A stretch of DNA of 64,000 nucleotides from Planotetraspora silvatica (GCF_016863315.1 NZ_BOOQ01000001.1:1-64000), one strand, 5' to 3'. Counted from the first letter of the stretch, positions 43,730 through 52,650 are shown. The notes: generated by a model from the sequence alone, not told the origin. Translations and numbers: made by a program.

Positions 43730-44571
43730 TGCAAAGCAACCCCTACGAAAGCCGGTACGGCACGCCGGAACAGCCGGTTCCCGAACCTTCCGAGGCTGAG
43801 GACGCCAGGAGGGATGAGGCACTGGCAGGCGAGCGGCGTGACGATCACGACGGCCCCGGCCCGGTGTACTCCGCGGAAGGCGCCGACGACGCGACCTCGA
43901 ACGAGACCCGGCGGATCCACGCGCTCGGCTCAAGGACCGATGACGACTCCGAGGCCGACGAACTCGATACCCGTGACTCCGCGCTCAGGGACGCCGACGA
44001 CTCCGACCACGCCGGGTACGGCGACGCCGTACGGAACACCGACGACGACGCGACCGCCGGGACCGGCACCCGCACCGGCGTGCAGGACGGTCCGGAGAGC
44101 GTCCCGGTCGACCGGCACGGCTCAGAGAACGCCGACTCCCGGGAGGCCGTCGAATCCGTGGACGACCGCGACGACGTCCTGTCGCCCGGCCTCGTCCGGG
44201 ACGACGGCGCGGTCCCGGCGCCGGAGGACAGGGACGCCGACGTCCTCGTGGCGGCATCCGCCGCGACGGAGCCTGGCACCCGCGGCGCCGTCGAGCCGGT
44301 GGACGACCTCGAGCCGGTGGACGACCTCGAGCCCGTGGACGACGTCGACTTCGAGCAGAGCTGGCACGAGATCAAGGCCCGGTTCGTCGACGACCCGCGC
44401 GCCTCGGTCGAGCAGGCCGACTCGCTCGTCGAGGCGGCGGTGGCCGTGTTCACCATGCGCCGTCAGTCGTTGCTGGACCAGTGGAAGAACAGCGATCAGG
44501 CCGACACGGAGGCGCTGCGCCTGGCCCTGCGTGAGTACCACACCCTCCTCGCCCAACTGACCGGAAAGTGA
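43729..44571 (+). CDS. Acidic low-complexity protein with paralogous C-terminal domain
   Basis: 280 residues. About 200 are Asp/Glu-rich and probably disordered, including a threefold EPVDDL/EPVDDV repeat. The last 80 or so (SWHEIKARFVDDPRASVEQA, DSLVEAAVAVFTMRRQSLLD) resemble the soluble domain of the preceding protein. It may be a binding partner or a spacer for that domain. Its start overlaps the preceding stop by one base. Confidence 0.7.
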   Translation: MQSNPYESRYGTPEQPVPEPSEAEDARRDEALAGERRDDHDGPGPVYSAEGADDATSNETRRIHALGSRTDDDSEADELDTRDSALRDADDSDHAGYGDAVRNTDDDATAGTGTRTGVQDGPESVPVDRHGSENADSREAVESVDDRDDVLSPGLVRDDGAVPAPEDRDADVLVAASAATEPGTRGAVEPVDDLEPVDDLEPVDDVDFEQSWHEIKARFVDDPRASVEQADSLVEAAVAVFTMRRQSLLDQWKNSDQADTEALRLALREYHTLLAQLTGK

Positions 44572-44578
44572 GACAACC

Positions 44579-44767
44579 ATGCTCGCCATCGCCGCGGCGA
44601 TCGTCTTCGGCATCGCCTTTCTCCTCGACCTTCTCAATGCCAGCATCGGCATCGGCCTCACCGCGCTGATCGCCCTGGGACTGTGCCTGCTGGCGCTGCA
44701 CCAGGCCGGCATCGGAACGGCCAGCGTGAGCTCCTACCGCGGCAACTGGCGCCGCGCCCGCCGCTGA
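44579..44767 (+). CDS. Small two-helix membrane protein
   Basis: 62 residues. Two hydrophobic helices (LAIAAAIVFGIAFLLDLLNA and GIGLTALIALGLCLLALHQA) and a basic tail GNWRRARR. It starts 7 nt after the preceding gene and ends the operon. Function unknown. Confidence 0.65.
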   Translation: MLAIAAAIVFGIAFLLDLLNASIGIGLTALIALGLCLLALHQAGIGTASVSSYRGNWRRARR

Positions 44768-44813
44768 GCACGACGGCTGAGCACAACAGCTGACGAAAGC
44801 CTCCTGAGAACGA

Positions 44814-44844
44814 TGTGCCGCGTGGCCCCGGGCCACGCGGCACA
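44814..44844. terminator. Bidirectional terminator hairpin
   Basis: TGTGCCGCGTGGCCC (44814-44828) pairs with GGGCCACGCGGCACA (44830-44844), a 15-bp perfect stem with a minimal loop, between the convergent 44579 and 44868 genes. It can serve both strands. Confidence 0.8.
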
Positions 44845-44867
44845 TTCGCATCTCGGGACGGCCCGCC

Positions 44868-46166
44868 TCAGGAGCGACCCGCGAGCTTGAACTCCGCATG
44901 CGGCCGCTGGAGCGCGCCGAGCGAGACGATCTCTCTCGGGAAGAGCAGCCCGAGGGTCCAGTCCATCAAGATGCGCGACTTCTTGTTGAAGGTGGGCATT
45001 CTCATCAGGTGGTAGGTCCGGTGCATGAACCACGCGGGGAACCCGCGCATCTGCCGGCCGTAGATCTGCGCCACGCCCTGGTAGAGCCCGAGGCTCGCCA
45101 CCGAGCCGACGTCCCTGTGCCGGTACGGCGTGCAGGTCTGGCCCCTGATGGTCGCGAGCACGTTGTCGGCCAGCCTGCGGCCCTGCCGTACGGCGTGCTG
45201 GGCGTTGGGCGGGCAGAGCAGGCCCGGCCGGGTGAGGTCCGGCACCGCGGCGGCGTCGCCCGCGGTGAAGGCGAAGTCGGTGCCCTTGATCCGCAGATAG
45301 GCGGTGGCCTTGACCCGGCCCTTCTCGTCGAGGGGCAGGTCTCCGGCCGCGACGACCGGGTTCGGCTTGACGCCGGCCGTCCAGACGAGGGTCTCCGCGT
45401 CGAACTCCTGCCCGTCGTCCAGCACGATGTGGCCGTTCTCCGCCGACGTGAGCAGGGTCCGCGTCCGGACCTCGATGCCGCGCCCGCGCAGCTCCTGCAC
45501 CGTCCACCGGGCCATGTCCTCGCCGACCTCGGGCAGGATGCGGTCGGTGGCCTCGACGAGGATCCAGCGCATGTCCCCCCTGCCGATCCCCTCGAAGTAC
45601 CTGCAGGCGTCGGCGGCCATGTCCTCCAGTTCGCCGAGCGCCTCCACCCCGGCGTAGCCTCCGCCGACGAAGACGAAGGTGAGCGCGCGGCGCCGCACCC
45701 GTTCGTCAGGCGTCGAGGCGGCGAGATCGAGTTTGCCGAGCACGTGGTTGCGGAGGTGGATGGCCTCTTCGACGGTCTTGAACCCGATGCCGTGGTCGGT
45801 GAGCCCGGGGATGGGCAGCAGCCGGGAGACCGAACCGGGGGCGACGACCACGTAGTCGTACCCGATCGTGACGGCCGGGCCCTCGTGCGGCTGGAACCGC
45901 GCCGTGCGGTCCGCCAGGCTGACCGACTCGACGGTCCCGCTGAGGATCTCGCATGATCGGAGAATCCGCCGGAGCGGGACGACGACGTGCCGGGGCTCGA
46001 TGTTCCCCGCGGCGGCCTCGGGCAGGAAGGGCTGATAGGTCATGTACGAGCCGAAGTCCGCCACCGTCACGTGGGCCTCGCCGCGCCGGAGCCTGCGCTG
46101 AAGGCGCAGCGCCGTGTACATGCCGACGTAACCGCCGCCGACGATCAGAATCCGTGGGACAGCCAT
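44868..46166 (-). CDS. Type II NADH dehydrogenase (NDH-2)-like
   Basis: 432 residues. FAD-binding motif ILIVGGGYVGMYTALRLQRR, NADH-binding motif FVFVGGGYAGVEALGELEDM, and the C-terminal FAD contact FAFTAGDAAAVPDL. The N-terminal YMTYQPFLPEAAAG and the C-terminal amphipathic segment near PAWFMHRTYHLM are typical of NDH-2 and its homologues. It passes electrons from NADH to quinone at the inner membrane face without pumping protons. Monocistronic, close to the stress-sigma genes. Confidence 0.88.
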   Translation of the reverse strand: MAVPRILIVGGGYVGMYTALRLQRRLRRGEAHVTVADFGSYMTYQPFLPEAAAGNIEPRHVVVPLRRILRSCEILSGTVESVSLADRTARFQPHEGPAVTIGYDYVVVAPGSVSRLLPIPGLTDHGIGFKTVEEAIHLRNHVLGKLDLAASTPDERVRRRALTFVFVGGGYAGVEALGELEDMAADACRYFEGIGRGDMRWILVEATDRILPEVGEDMARWTVQELRGRGIEVRTRTLLTSAENGHIVLDDGQEFDAETLVWTAGVKPNPVVAAGDLPLDEKGRVKATAYLRIKGTDFAFTAGDAAAVPDLTRPGLLCPPNAQHAVRQGRRLADNVLATIRGQTCTPYRHRDVGSVASLGLYQGVAQIYGRQMRGFPAWFMHRTYHLMRMPTFNKKSRILMDWTLGLLFPREIVSLGALQRPHAEFKLAGRS

Positions 46167-46193
46167 ACGGGGCCCTTACCCGCTGGACACCCG

Positions 46194-46625
46194 CTAGACC
46201 AGGAAACGCATCGAAACGGTCGTCCCATTTGCCCCAGTACGGACAACAATTTCATGGCTCAGCATCCGGGCGACCCAGAGTCCCATCCCACTGGTGGCGT
46301 TCTCCGGCGGCGGCGTGTGACCGGGCCTGGCCTCCGGATGCCAGAGCCGGCCGTCGTCGTGGACGTCGACGACGAGCGAGCCGCCGTCCGTCCACAGTCG
46401 CAGCCACGCCTTGGACGACCCGTGCGTCACCGCGTTGGTGGCCACCTCGTTGAGGGCCACGAGGAAGTCGCCGACCGCGTCCGCGCTCATGCCCCGGTCC
46501 TGTGCCTGCGCAGCGGCGAACTCCCGCACGTCGGGCAGATCGGCCAAGGAGAACGTGAGCTCTTTGGCCGTCGCCGCGGCGGACGGAGGAACGCCGTCTT
46601 CGTTCACCCGGTAAACGCCTCCCAC
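46194..46625 (-). CDS. Anti-sigma-type ATP-binding protein (RsbW-like)
   Basis: 143 residues. GHKL ATPase marks: N-box LNEVATNAVTHG, G1-like DVHDDGRLW, and G2 GMGLWVARMLSH. Proteins of this kind bind SigB/F-type sigma factors or phosphorylate STAS antagonists in partner switching. It lies downstream of the sigma gene, separated by a hairpin. It is a candidate partner for that sigma factor and for the STAS protein at 47712. Confidence 0.85.
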   Translation of the reverse strand: MGGVYRVNEDGVPPSAAATAKELTFSLADLPDVREFAAAQAQDRGMSADAVGDFLVALNEVATNAVTHGSSKAWLRLWTDGGSLVVDVHDDGRLWHPEARPGHTPPPENATSGMGLWVARMLSHEIVVRTGANGTTVSMRFLV

Positions 46626-46674
46626 CGGACCTGACTCAGCCGTACGACCTGGTGAGCCGTGGCATACGGACGAA

Positions 46675-46719
46675 GATACCCCGGGACGTCGCCGGGTCGG
46701 CGGCGATATCCCGGGTATC
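46675..46719. terminator. Hairpin between sigma and anti-sigma genes
   Basis: GATACCCCGGGA (46675-46686) pairs with TCCCGGGTATC (46709-46719) with one bulged base. It follows the sigma-factor stop codon and precedes the anti-sigma start, so it may end or attenuate the sigma transcript. Confidence 0.5.
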
Positions 46720-46742
46720 GCGTGATCGTCGCGGGTTCATCG

Positions 46743-47522
46743 TCAACTCGCGACGAGCTCGGATCGGAGCTGGTCGAGCGTCTTGCGGAGGATCCGCGAG
46801 ACGTGCATCTGGGATATGTCGAACTCCGCGGCGATCTCGGCCTGGGTCATGTTGCCGTAGAAGCGCAGCAGGAGGATGTTCTTGTCGCGCTCGGGGAGAT
46901 GGTCGATGAGCGGCATCACGGCCTCCCTGTCCACGAAGGCGGACAGGGCGTCGTCCTGCTCGGGGATCACGTCGCCCAGCGGCGCGGAGTCGCCGTCCGC
47001 ACCCATCGGCGCGTCGAGGGAGAGGGTGCTGTAGGCCGCCGACGCGTCCATGGTCAGCAGCATGTCCTCTTCGGAGATGCCCATCTTCTCGGCGAGCTCG
47101 GCGACCGTGGGGAACCGGCCGAGCTGCTGGGTCATGTCGGCGACGTGCCGGTTCAGCTCCGAGCGCCGCTCCTGGTAGAGGCGGGGGACCCGGACGGCCC
47201 AGGTGCGGTCGCGGAAGTGCCGCTTGACCTCACCCGTCATGGTGACCATGGCATAGCCCCTGAAGCTGTGCCCGAGACTGGCGTCGAAGCCGTTGATGGC
47301 CTTCATCAGTCCCACGTAGGCGGCTTGGAGGAGGTCCTCCATGGGCTCGCCCCGGTTCAGGTATCTCCTGGCGATGTCCCGCGCCATGGGGCGGTGCATC
47401 TCGACGATGATCTCCCGCAGGCGCTCCCGCCGCTGTTCGGACACATCATCTCGGACCAGCTCGATCAGGAGTTCCTCGGTGGTCGGCTCGCTGATGGTCG
47501 CTACTCGGATATCGGCAGACAT
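46743..47522 (-). CDS. SigB/SigF/SigG-type sigma factor
   Basis: 259 residues from the ATG at 47522. Region 2 (YLNRGEPMEDLLQAAYVGLM, then INGFDASLGHSFRGYAMVTM and the -10-recognising GEVKRHFRDRTWAVRVPRLY), region 3 (QQLGRFPTVAELAEKMGISE) and region 4 (LLLRFYGNMTQAEIAAEFDI, then SQMHVSRILRKTLDQLRSEL). This is the stress/sporulation sigma class of actinomycetes. Divergent from the STAS gene and next to the anti-sigma gene, which indicates partner-switch control. Confidence 0.93.
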   Translation of the reverse strand: MSADIRVATISEPTTEELLIELVRDDVSEQRRERLREIIVEMHRPMARDIARRYLNRGEPMEDLLQAAYVGLMKAINGFDASLGHSFRGYAMVTMTGEVKRHFRDRTWAVRVPRLYQERRSELNRHVADMTQQLGRFPTVAELAEKMGISEEDMLLTMDASAAYSTLSLDAPMGADGDSAPLGDVIPEQDDALSAFVDREAVMPLIDHLPERDKNILLLRFYGNMTQAEIAAEFDISQMHVSRILRKTLDQLRSELVAS

Positions 47523-47711
47523 CTGCGCATATCCCCTCGTATGTCTTGCGAGGGCTACGCCGACCTGGGAAGTCACCCGTGCAGAAGGCGCGCCTCGCTA
47601 CAGTTTCGAGACGAGGCCCTCTGCTGGACCTCTGACGCAGTATATTGCCCGAATTTCGGGAGTATCACCACCCCCGCGGCACCAGTAATGTTTCCGTCGA
47701 GGAGGTGCGAC

Positions 47712-48080
47712 GTGTCCGACAACGGTCTGCTGTCTCTGCGATCGACCATGGCCGGCACCATTGTGGTGGTCCACATCGATGGCATTCTCGACGCCACGAC
47801 ACGCGACCAGTTCGCCGACCGCCTGGACACCGAGGCCGAGGACCACGGCCCGGACATGATCCTCGACCTGGGCGGCGTCACCTTCATGGACTCCCGGGCG
47901 CTCGGCCTCATCGTCCATCACTGGCAGCGGTCGACCACGGCGGGCGGCAACTTCGCCCTCGTGGCGGTGCAGTACCCGAGCTCCAAGGTCATGTGGGTGA
48001 CAGGCCTGTCGCAACGCCTGCCCCTGTTCGACACGCTCGACGAGGCCCTCGCGGCCTTCGCCGCCGACCCCCAGTCCTGA
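47712..48080 (+). CDS. STAS anti-sigma-factor antagonist (RsbV-like)
   Basis: 122 residues from a GTG with GGAGG 6 nt upstream. The STAS fold has IVVVHIDGILDATTRDQFAD, then MILDLGGVTFMDSRALGLIV, where the Ser of MDSRALG is the normal phosphorylation site. Unphosphorylated, it would bind the RsbW-like kinase and free the sigma factor. It diverges from the sigma gene. Confidence 0.9.
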   Translation: MSDNGLLSLRSTMAGTIVVVHIDGILDATTRDQFADRLDTEAEDHGPDMILDLGGVTFMDSRALGLIVHHWQRSTTAGGNFALVAVQYPSSKVMWVTGLSQRLPLFDTLDEALAAFAADPQS

Positions 48081-48147
48081 CCCCCGCCCGAAGCGTCGGC
48101 CCTGGATCCGGCCCCCGATGGTCAACGGCTGATCCGGGCGCGGCCGG

Positions 48148-48855
48148 TCACGGCGTGGCTCCCCCGTGCTTTTGCTGGTGCTCGGTGACCAGCAGCCGCG
48201 CCAGGTCGGCGACCTTGACCTGATGGTGCTGGGACACCCGTCTGAGCTCGTCGAACGCGGCCTCGGCCGAGCAGCCGCTCTTCGACATGATGATGCCCTT
48301 CGCCTGGTCGATGACCGAGCGTCCCGCGAGGGCCTCCTGCATCTGCGCGGCCCCGGTGAGGACGTCGTCGAACTCCCAGACATTGGCGAGAGCCACCGTC
48401 ACCTGCTCCTTGAGCAGGGACATCAGCGCCTCCCCGTCGGCGTGCACACCGGTGCGCACGCCGTACAGGCCGATGATCACGACGGCGTTGTCGACCTCGA
48501 TCGGCAGGATCAGCACCGACCGCACGCCGTGCCGTACGGCGGTGGCCGCGTAACGGGGCCAGCGGGAGTCGCGCATGACGTCCGTGACGGTGACCGGCCG
48601 GCCCGAGGTCAGCGCCTCCCTCGACGGGCCCTCCCGCAGGTCGCTCTCCCGGTCGGTCAGAGTGATCAGTTCGCTGTGGGAGGCGGCGAGCAGCACCCGC
48701 CCCTCCATCCACAATTCAGCCGTTCCGCCGGCGCATCCGGGCACACCGCGGGCGATGGCCTCGGTGATTCCGCGAAGGACGCTTTCAGCCGACGCGCCTT
48801 CTGTCACACGGCCGAGAGCGGCGAGATCACGGGCGAGGATGGACGTTGTCTCCAT
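48148..48855 (-). CDS. GAF-ANTAR RNA-binding regulator
   Basis: 235 residues. An N-terminal GAF sensor (about 20-165; VRSVLILPIEVDNAVVIIGL) and a C-terminal ANTAR domain (QEALAGRSVIDQAKGIIMSK, then CSAEAAFDELRRVSQHHQVK). ANTAR proteins bind paired hairpins in nascent RNA and prevent termination. It lies between the STAS and SpoIIE-like genes in the stress cluster. Confidence 0.88.
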   Translation of the reverse strand: METTSILARDLAALGRVTEGASAESVLRGITEAIARGVPGCAGGTAELWMEGRVLLAASHSELITLTDRESDLREGPSREALTSGRPVTVTDVMRDSRWPRYAATAVRHGVRSVLILPIEVDNAVVIIGLYGVRTGVHADGEALMSLLKEQVTVALANVWEFDDVLTGAAQMQEALAGRSVIDQAKGIIMSKSGCSAEAAFDELRRVSQHHQVKVADLARLLVTEHQQKHGGATP

Positions 48856-48953
48856 GGTAGAAAGACCATTCCCATAGTTCTGGTGTTAATCCAGGCTGCA
48901 TCGATTAGATCGGCTGTCTGGCGTAGCGTCTAATCTCTAGAGAGGGGGCAGCG

Positions 48954-50759
48954 TTGGCCGACATCGCCGAGCTTGAGCGCTCGCTCAGCGGGCTCGCCGA
49001 CCGCATCGCCGTGCTCCGGGACGATCCCGGGTCCGGCGCGGCGCTGCGCGAGCTGGAGAACGCCGAGGAGCTGCTCCGAAACGCGCTGGGCGAGCTGGCC
49101 AGAAGCCGCAGGCGCAAGGACGGCGGCAACCAGCGCGAGCAGAAGCTGCTGCGCCAGATCTTCCGCGCGCTGCCCATACCGGTGATCATCATGGACACCG
49201 GCGCCACGGTCCGCCGCATCAACAACGAGACGACCCGCCTCCTCGGCAGCCCCGCCGGGTATCTCATCGGCCGCGCCTTCCCGCTTCTCGTCGACGTCTC
49301 CGGTCGCGCCGCCTTCCGCTCCCACCTGACCACCGTCCTGCGCGGCGAGGAGAGCGCGGCCTTCCAGACCCGCCTGGCCCACCAGGGCCGGACGCACACG
49401 GTCAGGCTCGTCCTCAGCACGCTCCGCATGCCCGGCGAACCGCAGGAGATGATCGCCGCGGTCGTCCTGCCCACCGAGGTCCAACTGCCGGAGGCCCAGG
49501 AATCGTCCGGCGACCCGGACGAGGCGGTGATCATGGCCGCCGCGCACCGGCACGAGTTGCTGTCCCAGCTGACCCGGCTGCTGCTCGACGAGGAGAGCCT
49601 GCGCGAGCCGGTGGCCCTCATCCGGGCCGCCCGCCTGCTCGCGGCCGAGACGGCCGACTGGGTGATCGCCGATGTGATCAGGGACGGCCGGCCGCACAGA
49701 GCCGCCGTCGTCGGTCCCGCCGACCAGCCGCCCGGCCGGCTCCAGCGGGACCTCGAAGGGATGGATCCGGCCGCCGTGCCGATCGTCGGGCAGGTCCTGA
49801 CCACCCAGAGCGGGATCGTGAACGAGATGCTGTCCGACGACACGCTGCTCGGCGACGACGTGCTCGAGGCGATGGAGGCCGGCTCGCTGCTCAGCGTGCC
49901 GATCACCACCGGGGACCGGATCGGCGGCGTCCTCACGCTCGTGCGATCGCGCGACCGGCGGCCGTTCGGCCTGGCGGACCTCGGACTTCTCGAGGAGATC
50001 GGCCTCCATCTCGGCCTCGCCATCCGGGCCCAGCGGAGCTTCCAGCGCAGGTCGCTCGCGGCCGACACTCTGCAGACGGGCGTGCTCCCCCGCAATCTGC
50101 CGGACCTGCCCGGTTTCGAGACCGCCGCCATCTACCACCCCGGATCGGCCCTCCGCGCGATCGGCGGCGAGTTCTACGACGTGTTCCCCGTCAAGAACGG
50201 CTGGGGCTTCGTCATCGGCAGCGCGGCCGGCAAGGGCGAGGAGGCGGCCGCCGTCACCTCGATGGTCCGTAACGGCATGCGCGTGCTCAGCGTCTGGGAG
50301 GACCACCCCGGTCAGGCTCTGCGCAAGGTCAACGACGCGCTCGTCGTGCAGAACACCGGCCTGTTCGTCATGGCCGCCGCCGGGTTCGTGCGCGGCCGCA
50401 AGGTACGGCTGGCCTCGGCCGGCCATCACCCCGCGGCCCTGCTTCAAACCGACGGGCAGGTCCGGTTCTCCGGAGGCGGCGGGGTCCCGCTCGGCTTCGA
50501 GGAGGGGGCCGAGCCGGCCACGGAGGAGCTGACCCTGTCGGCGGGTGAGACCCTGGTGCTCTACTCGGACGGCCTGGTGGGCTCCCAGAGCGACGAGGGG
50601 ACCGTCTACGGCGAGGGCCGCCTCACCGAGGTCCTCGCCCGCTGCGTGGGCCAGCCGCCCGGCACGGTGGTCAAGGCCATCGAAGAGGACCACCAGGCTT
50701 TCTGCGGAAGCCACGTCATCGACGAGATCACCGTGCTCGTGCTCAGGAAATCCCGGTGA
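48954..50759 (+). CDS. PAS-GAF-SpoIIE-like protein with degenerate phosphatase site
   Basis: 601 residues from a TTG with GAGGGGG 5 nt upstream. A coiled coil (about 1-60), PAS (65-175), GAF (200-355) and a PP2C/SpoIIE domain (375-600). The phosphatase motifs are altered: GGDFYD is GGEFYD (E406), the usual Asp of 'GD..GKG' is Ser (IGSAAGKG, S423), and the final DD is DE (D590, E591); LYSDG (D539) is intact. Two of the usual metal ligands are thus changed, so catalysis may be weak or absent. If inactive, it may act as a scaffold or decoy in the sigma network. Confidence 0.85.
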   Translation: MADIAELERSLSGLADRIAVLRDDPGSGAALRELENAEELLRNALGELARSRRRKDGGNQREQKLLRQIFRALPIPVIIMDTGATVRRINNETTRLLGSPAGYLIGRAFPLLVDVSGRAAFRSHLTTVLRGEESAAFQTRLAHQGRTHTVRLVLSTLRMPGEPQEMIAAVVLPTEVQLPEAQESSGDPDEAVIMAAAHRHELLSQLTRLLLDEESLREPVALIRAARLLAAETADWVIADVIRDGRPHRAAVVGPADQPPGRLQRDLEGMDPAAVPIVGQVLTTQSGIVNEMLSDDTLLGDDVLEAMEAGSLLSVPITTGDRIGGVLTLVRSRDRRPFGLADLGLLEEIGLHLGLAIRAQRSFQRRSLAADTLQTGVLPRNLPDLPGFETAAIYHPGSALRAIGGEFYDVFPVKNGWGFVIGSAAGKGEEAAAVTSMVRNGMRVLSVWEDHPGQALRKVNDALVVQNTGLFVMAAAGFVRGRKVRLASAGHHPAALLQTDGQVRFSGGGGVPLGFEEGAEPATEELTLSAGETLVLYSDGLVGSQSDEGTVYGEGRLTEVLARCVGQPPGTVVKAIEEDHQAFCGSHVIDEITVLVLRKSR

Positions 50760-50793
50760 TCCACGGAACCGGCCGAGACTGAGGAGGTCCGCC

Positions 50794-51624
50794 GTGCTGC
50801 GCATGGCACCAGGAGAGCACCGGTCGGTGGCCTTCTCCGACGAGGCCGAACTCGAGCCCGTGCTGGCGCCGTTCGTCCACGAGGGGCTCGCCGGCCGGGA
50901 CAAGGTGCTCTACGTCACCGACGTCACGCATCCCGCCGTCGCGACCGGGCTGCTGCGCGGCTGGGGCATCGACCCCGACGCGCACGCGGGACGGCTCGAG
51001 GTGCGCACGCTGGGCACCTCCGACCCCGATGTGATGGTCGCCCAGCTCACCGAGACCGCGTACCGGGCGCGTGACGAGGGGTACCGCGCGCTGCGTTTCA
51101 CCGGCGAGATGAGCTGGGCCGTCCGTGAGGGGACCGACAGCCTCACCGCCTTCGAGACCAAGGTCCAGGCCCTGTTCGACTCGGGCGTCGCGATGGGGGT
51201 CTGCCAGTACGACCGGCGGGTCTTCCCGCCCGTCACCTTGTCGGAGCTGCAGCGCCTGCACCGGGGAACAGATGTGAACCTGGAGTTCGACGGCGCCCTG
51301 TTGCGCATCCGCCGCAGCGTCGACCCGCCGGGGCTCGAACTGGACGGCGAGATCGACGCCAACGCGGTCGACGAGCTGACCAGGGCGCTGGCGTCGGCCG
51401 TGCGCCGGGAGCCGGGCGACGTGCACGTGGACATGGGCCGGATATCGTTCATCGACCTGTCCGGCCTCAGGGCCCTGGTCGACACGGCGACGTCTCTGAA
51501 ACAGGGCAGGTCCCTCGTGCTGGATCGAGTGCCGGAACACGTCGCGCAGCTGATCGGCCTGATCGGCTGGGACAAGGCGCCGGGGCTGCGCGTGCGAGGA
51601 GGGGACGCCCGATGGAGCAGATGA
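50794..51624 (+). CDS. MEDS-STAS protein
   Basis: 276 residues from a GTG with GAGGAGG upstream. N-terminal MEDS (DcmR-like sensory) domain (APFVHEGLAGRDKVLYVTDV, YRALRFTGEMSWAVREGTDS, AMGVCQYDRRVFPP) and C-terminal STAS domain (PGLELDGEIDANAVDELTRA, DMGRISFIDLSGLRALVDTA). It may pass a ligand signal to the anti-sigma partners. It overlaps the next MEDS gene by 13 nt, so the two proteins probably act together. Confidence 0.85.
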   Translation: MLRMAPGEHRSVAFSDEAELEPVLAPFVHEGLAGRDKVLYVTDVTHPAVATGLLRGWGIDPDAHAGRLEVRTLGTSDPDVMVAQLTETAYRARDEGYRALRFTGEMSWAVREGTDSLTAFETKVQALFDSGVAMGVCQYDRRVFPPVTLSELQRLHRGTDVNLEFDGALLRIRRSVDPPGLELDGEIDANAVDELTRALASAVRREPGDVHVDMGRISFIDLSGLRALVDTATSLKQGRSLVLDRVPEHVAQLIGLIGWDKAPGLRVRGGDARWSR

Positions 51625-52538
51625 TTCATCAGGCGAGCCTGTACGGCTCGGATCAGGAGTTCCTCGAGATGGCGGTGCCGTTCGTGCGGGACGGCCTGGC
51701 CAACGGCGAGCCCGTCCTGGTGACCACCACGTCGGGCAACCTCGAACTGCTCGGCGAGGCGCTGGGCGAGGACGCCACCCGGGTCGACCACGCGGAGACC
51801 GCCTACTACGGCCGCAGGACGGCCCAGCGCGCCACCGCGTTCACACGGTACTGGCGGCGCAACAGCGGTCACCGGCGGGTGCGGATCCTCGCCGAGCCGG
51901 TGTGGCAGGGCAAGTCGACGCGTGACGTGCTGGCGTGGAAGCGGATGGAGTCCGGTCTCAACGTCCTGCTCGATGACACCGGGATCTGGATGATCTGCCC
52001 CTACGACACGCGTGCGGTCGGCGCGGGCATCGCCGAGGACGCGCTGCGGACCCATCCGTCGGTCAGCGCAGACGGCAGGACGGCACGGCCCTCGGCCACC
52101 TACGCCGATCCTCTCGACTTCATCGGCCGGTGCGACGCGGCGCCGCTGGCCGCGCCCCCGGCGGGCTCGGTGAGCGCCCCCCTGGACGAGATCAACGACG
52201 TCCGCCGGTTCGTGGCCGCGGAGGCGCGCCGCCGGGGTCTCACCGAGGAGAGCGCCTCGTTGCTGGCCGTGGCGGCGCACGAGGCCGCCCGCTATCTCGG
52301 CACCCCGCTGACAGCGGGCATGTGGGAGGACTTCGGGGCGGTGGTCTGCGACCTGCGGCGGCCGGGGAAGGCGATCTCCGACCCGCTCGCCGGATTCCGG
52401 CCCCCCGGTCCCATCGAGCGGGCCGAGGACGGGCTCTGGCTGGCCAGGCAGGTCTGCGACCATGTGGATGTCCGGTCCGACGCCACGGGCTGCACGATCA
52501 GGCTCCAGACGGCGGGACCGCGGCTGCAGACGGGATGA
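51612..52538 (+). CDS. MEDS-HATPase-like anti-sigma sensor
   Basis: 308 residues. N-terminal MEDS domain (EMAVPFVRDGLANGEPVLVT, RRVRILAEPVWQGKSTRDVL, IWMICPYDTRAVG), a Pro/Ala linker, then a GHKL-like domain (LLAVAAHEAARYLGTPLTAG, AEDGLWLARQVCDHVDVRSD). The N-box Asn is not evident (HEAARYL instead of NEA.NA), so ATP binding may be altered. With the MEDS-STAS protein it forms a candidate sensor pair: antagonist plus anti-sigma. Confidence 0.82.
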   Translation: MEQMIHQASLYGSDQEFLEMAVPFVRDGLANGEPVLVTTTSGNLELLGEALGEDATRVDHAETAYYGRRTAQRATAFTRYWRRNSGHRRVRILAEPVWQGKSTRDVLAWKRMESGLNVLLDDTGIWMICPYDTRAVGAGIAEDALRTHPSVSADGRTARPSATYADPLDFIGRCDAAPLAAPPAGSVSAPLDEINDVRRFVAAEARRRGLTEESASLLAVAAHEAARYLGTPLTAGMWEDFGAVVCDLRRPGKAISDPLAGFRPPGPIERAEDGLWLARQVCDHVDVRSDATGCTIRLQTAGPRLQTG

Positions 52539-52650
52539 TTTTCCCGATTAGGTGTTTAGCTCGATCCAGGCTACGGTAAACACGCTTACATAGATCGTGC
52601 CTAAGACGCAGGCACACCTTTTCAAGCGCCTTTCTGCCTTGAGGTGTGCC

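Noticed and set aside
46659-47711. Long plus-strand open frame across the sigma-factor gene
   Set aside because: Only its last 122 codons (from 47712) encode the STAS protein. The earlier part is antisense to the sigma-factor gene and has no domain similarity.
48930-50903. 657-codon minus-strand open frame
   Set aside because: It lies antisense to the PAS-GAF-SpoIIE gene; high-GC third positions create such shadows. Motifs are found only on the plus strand.
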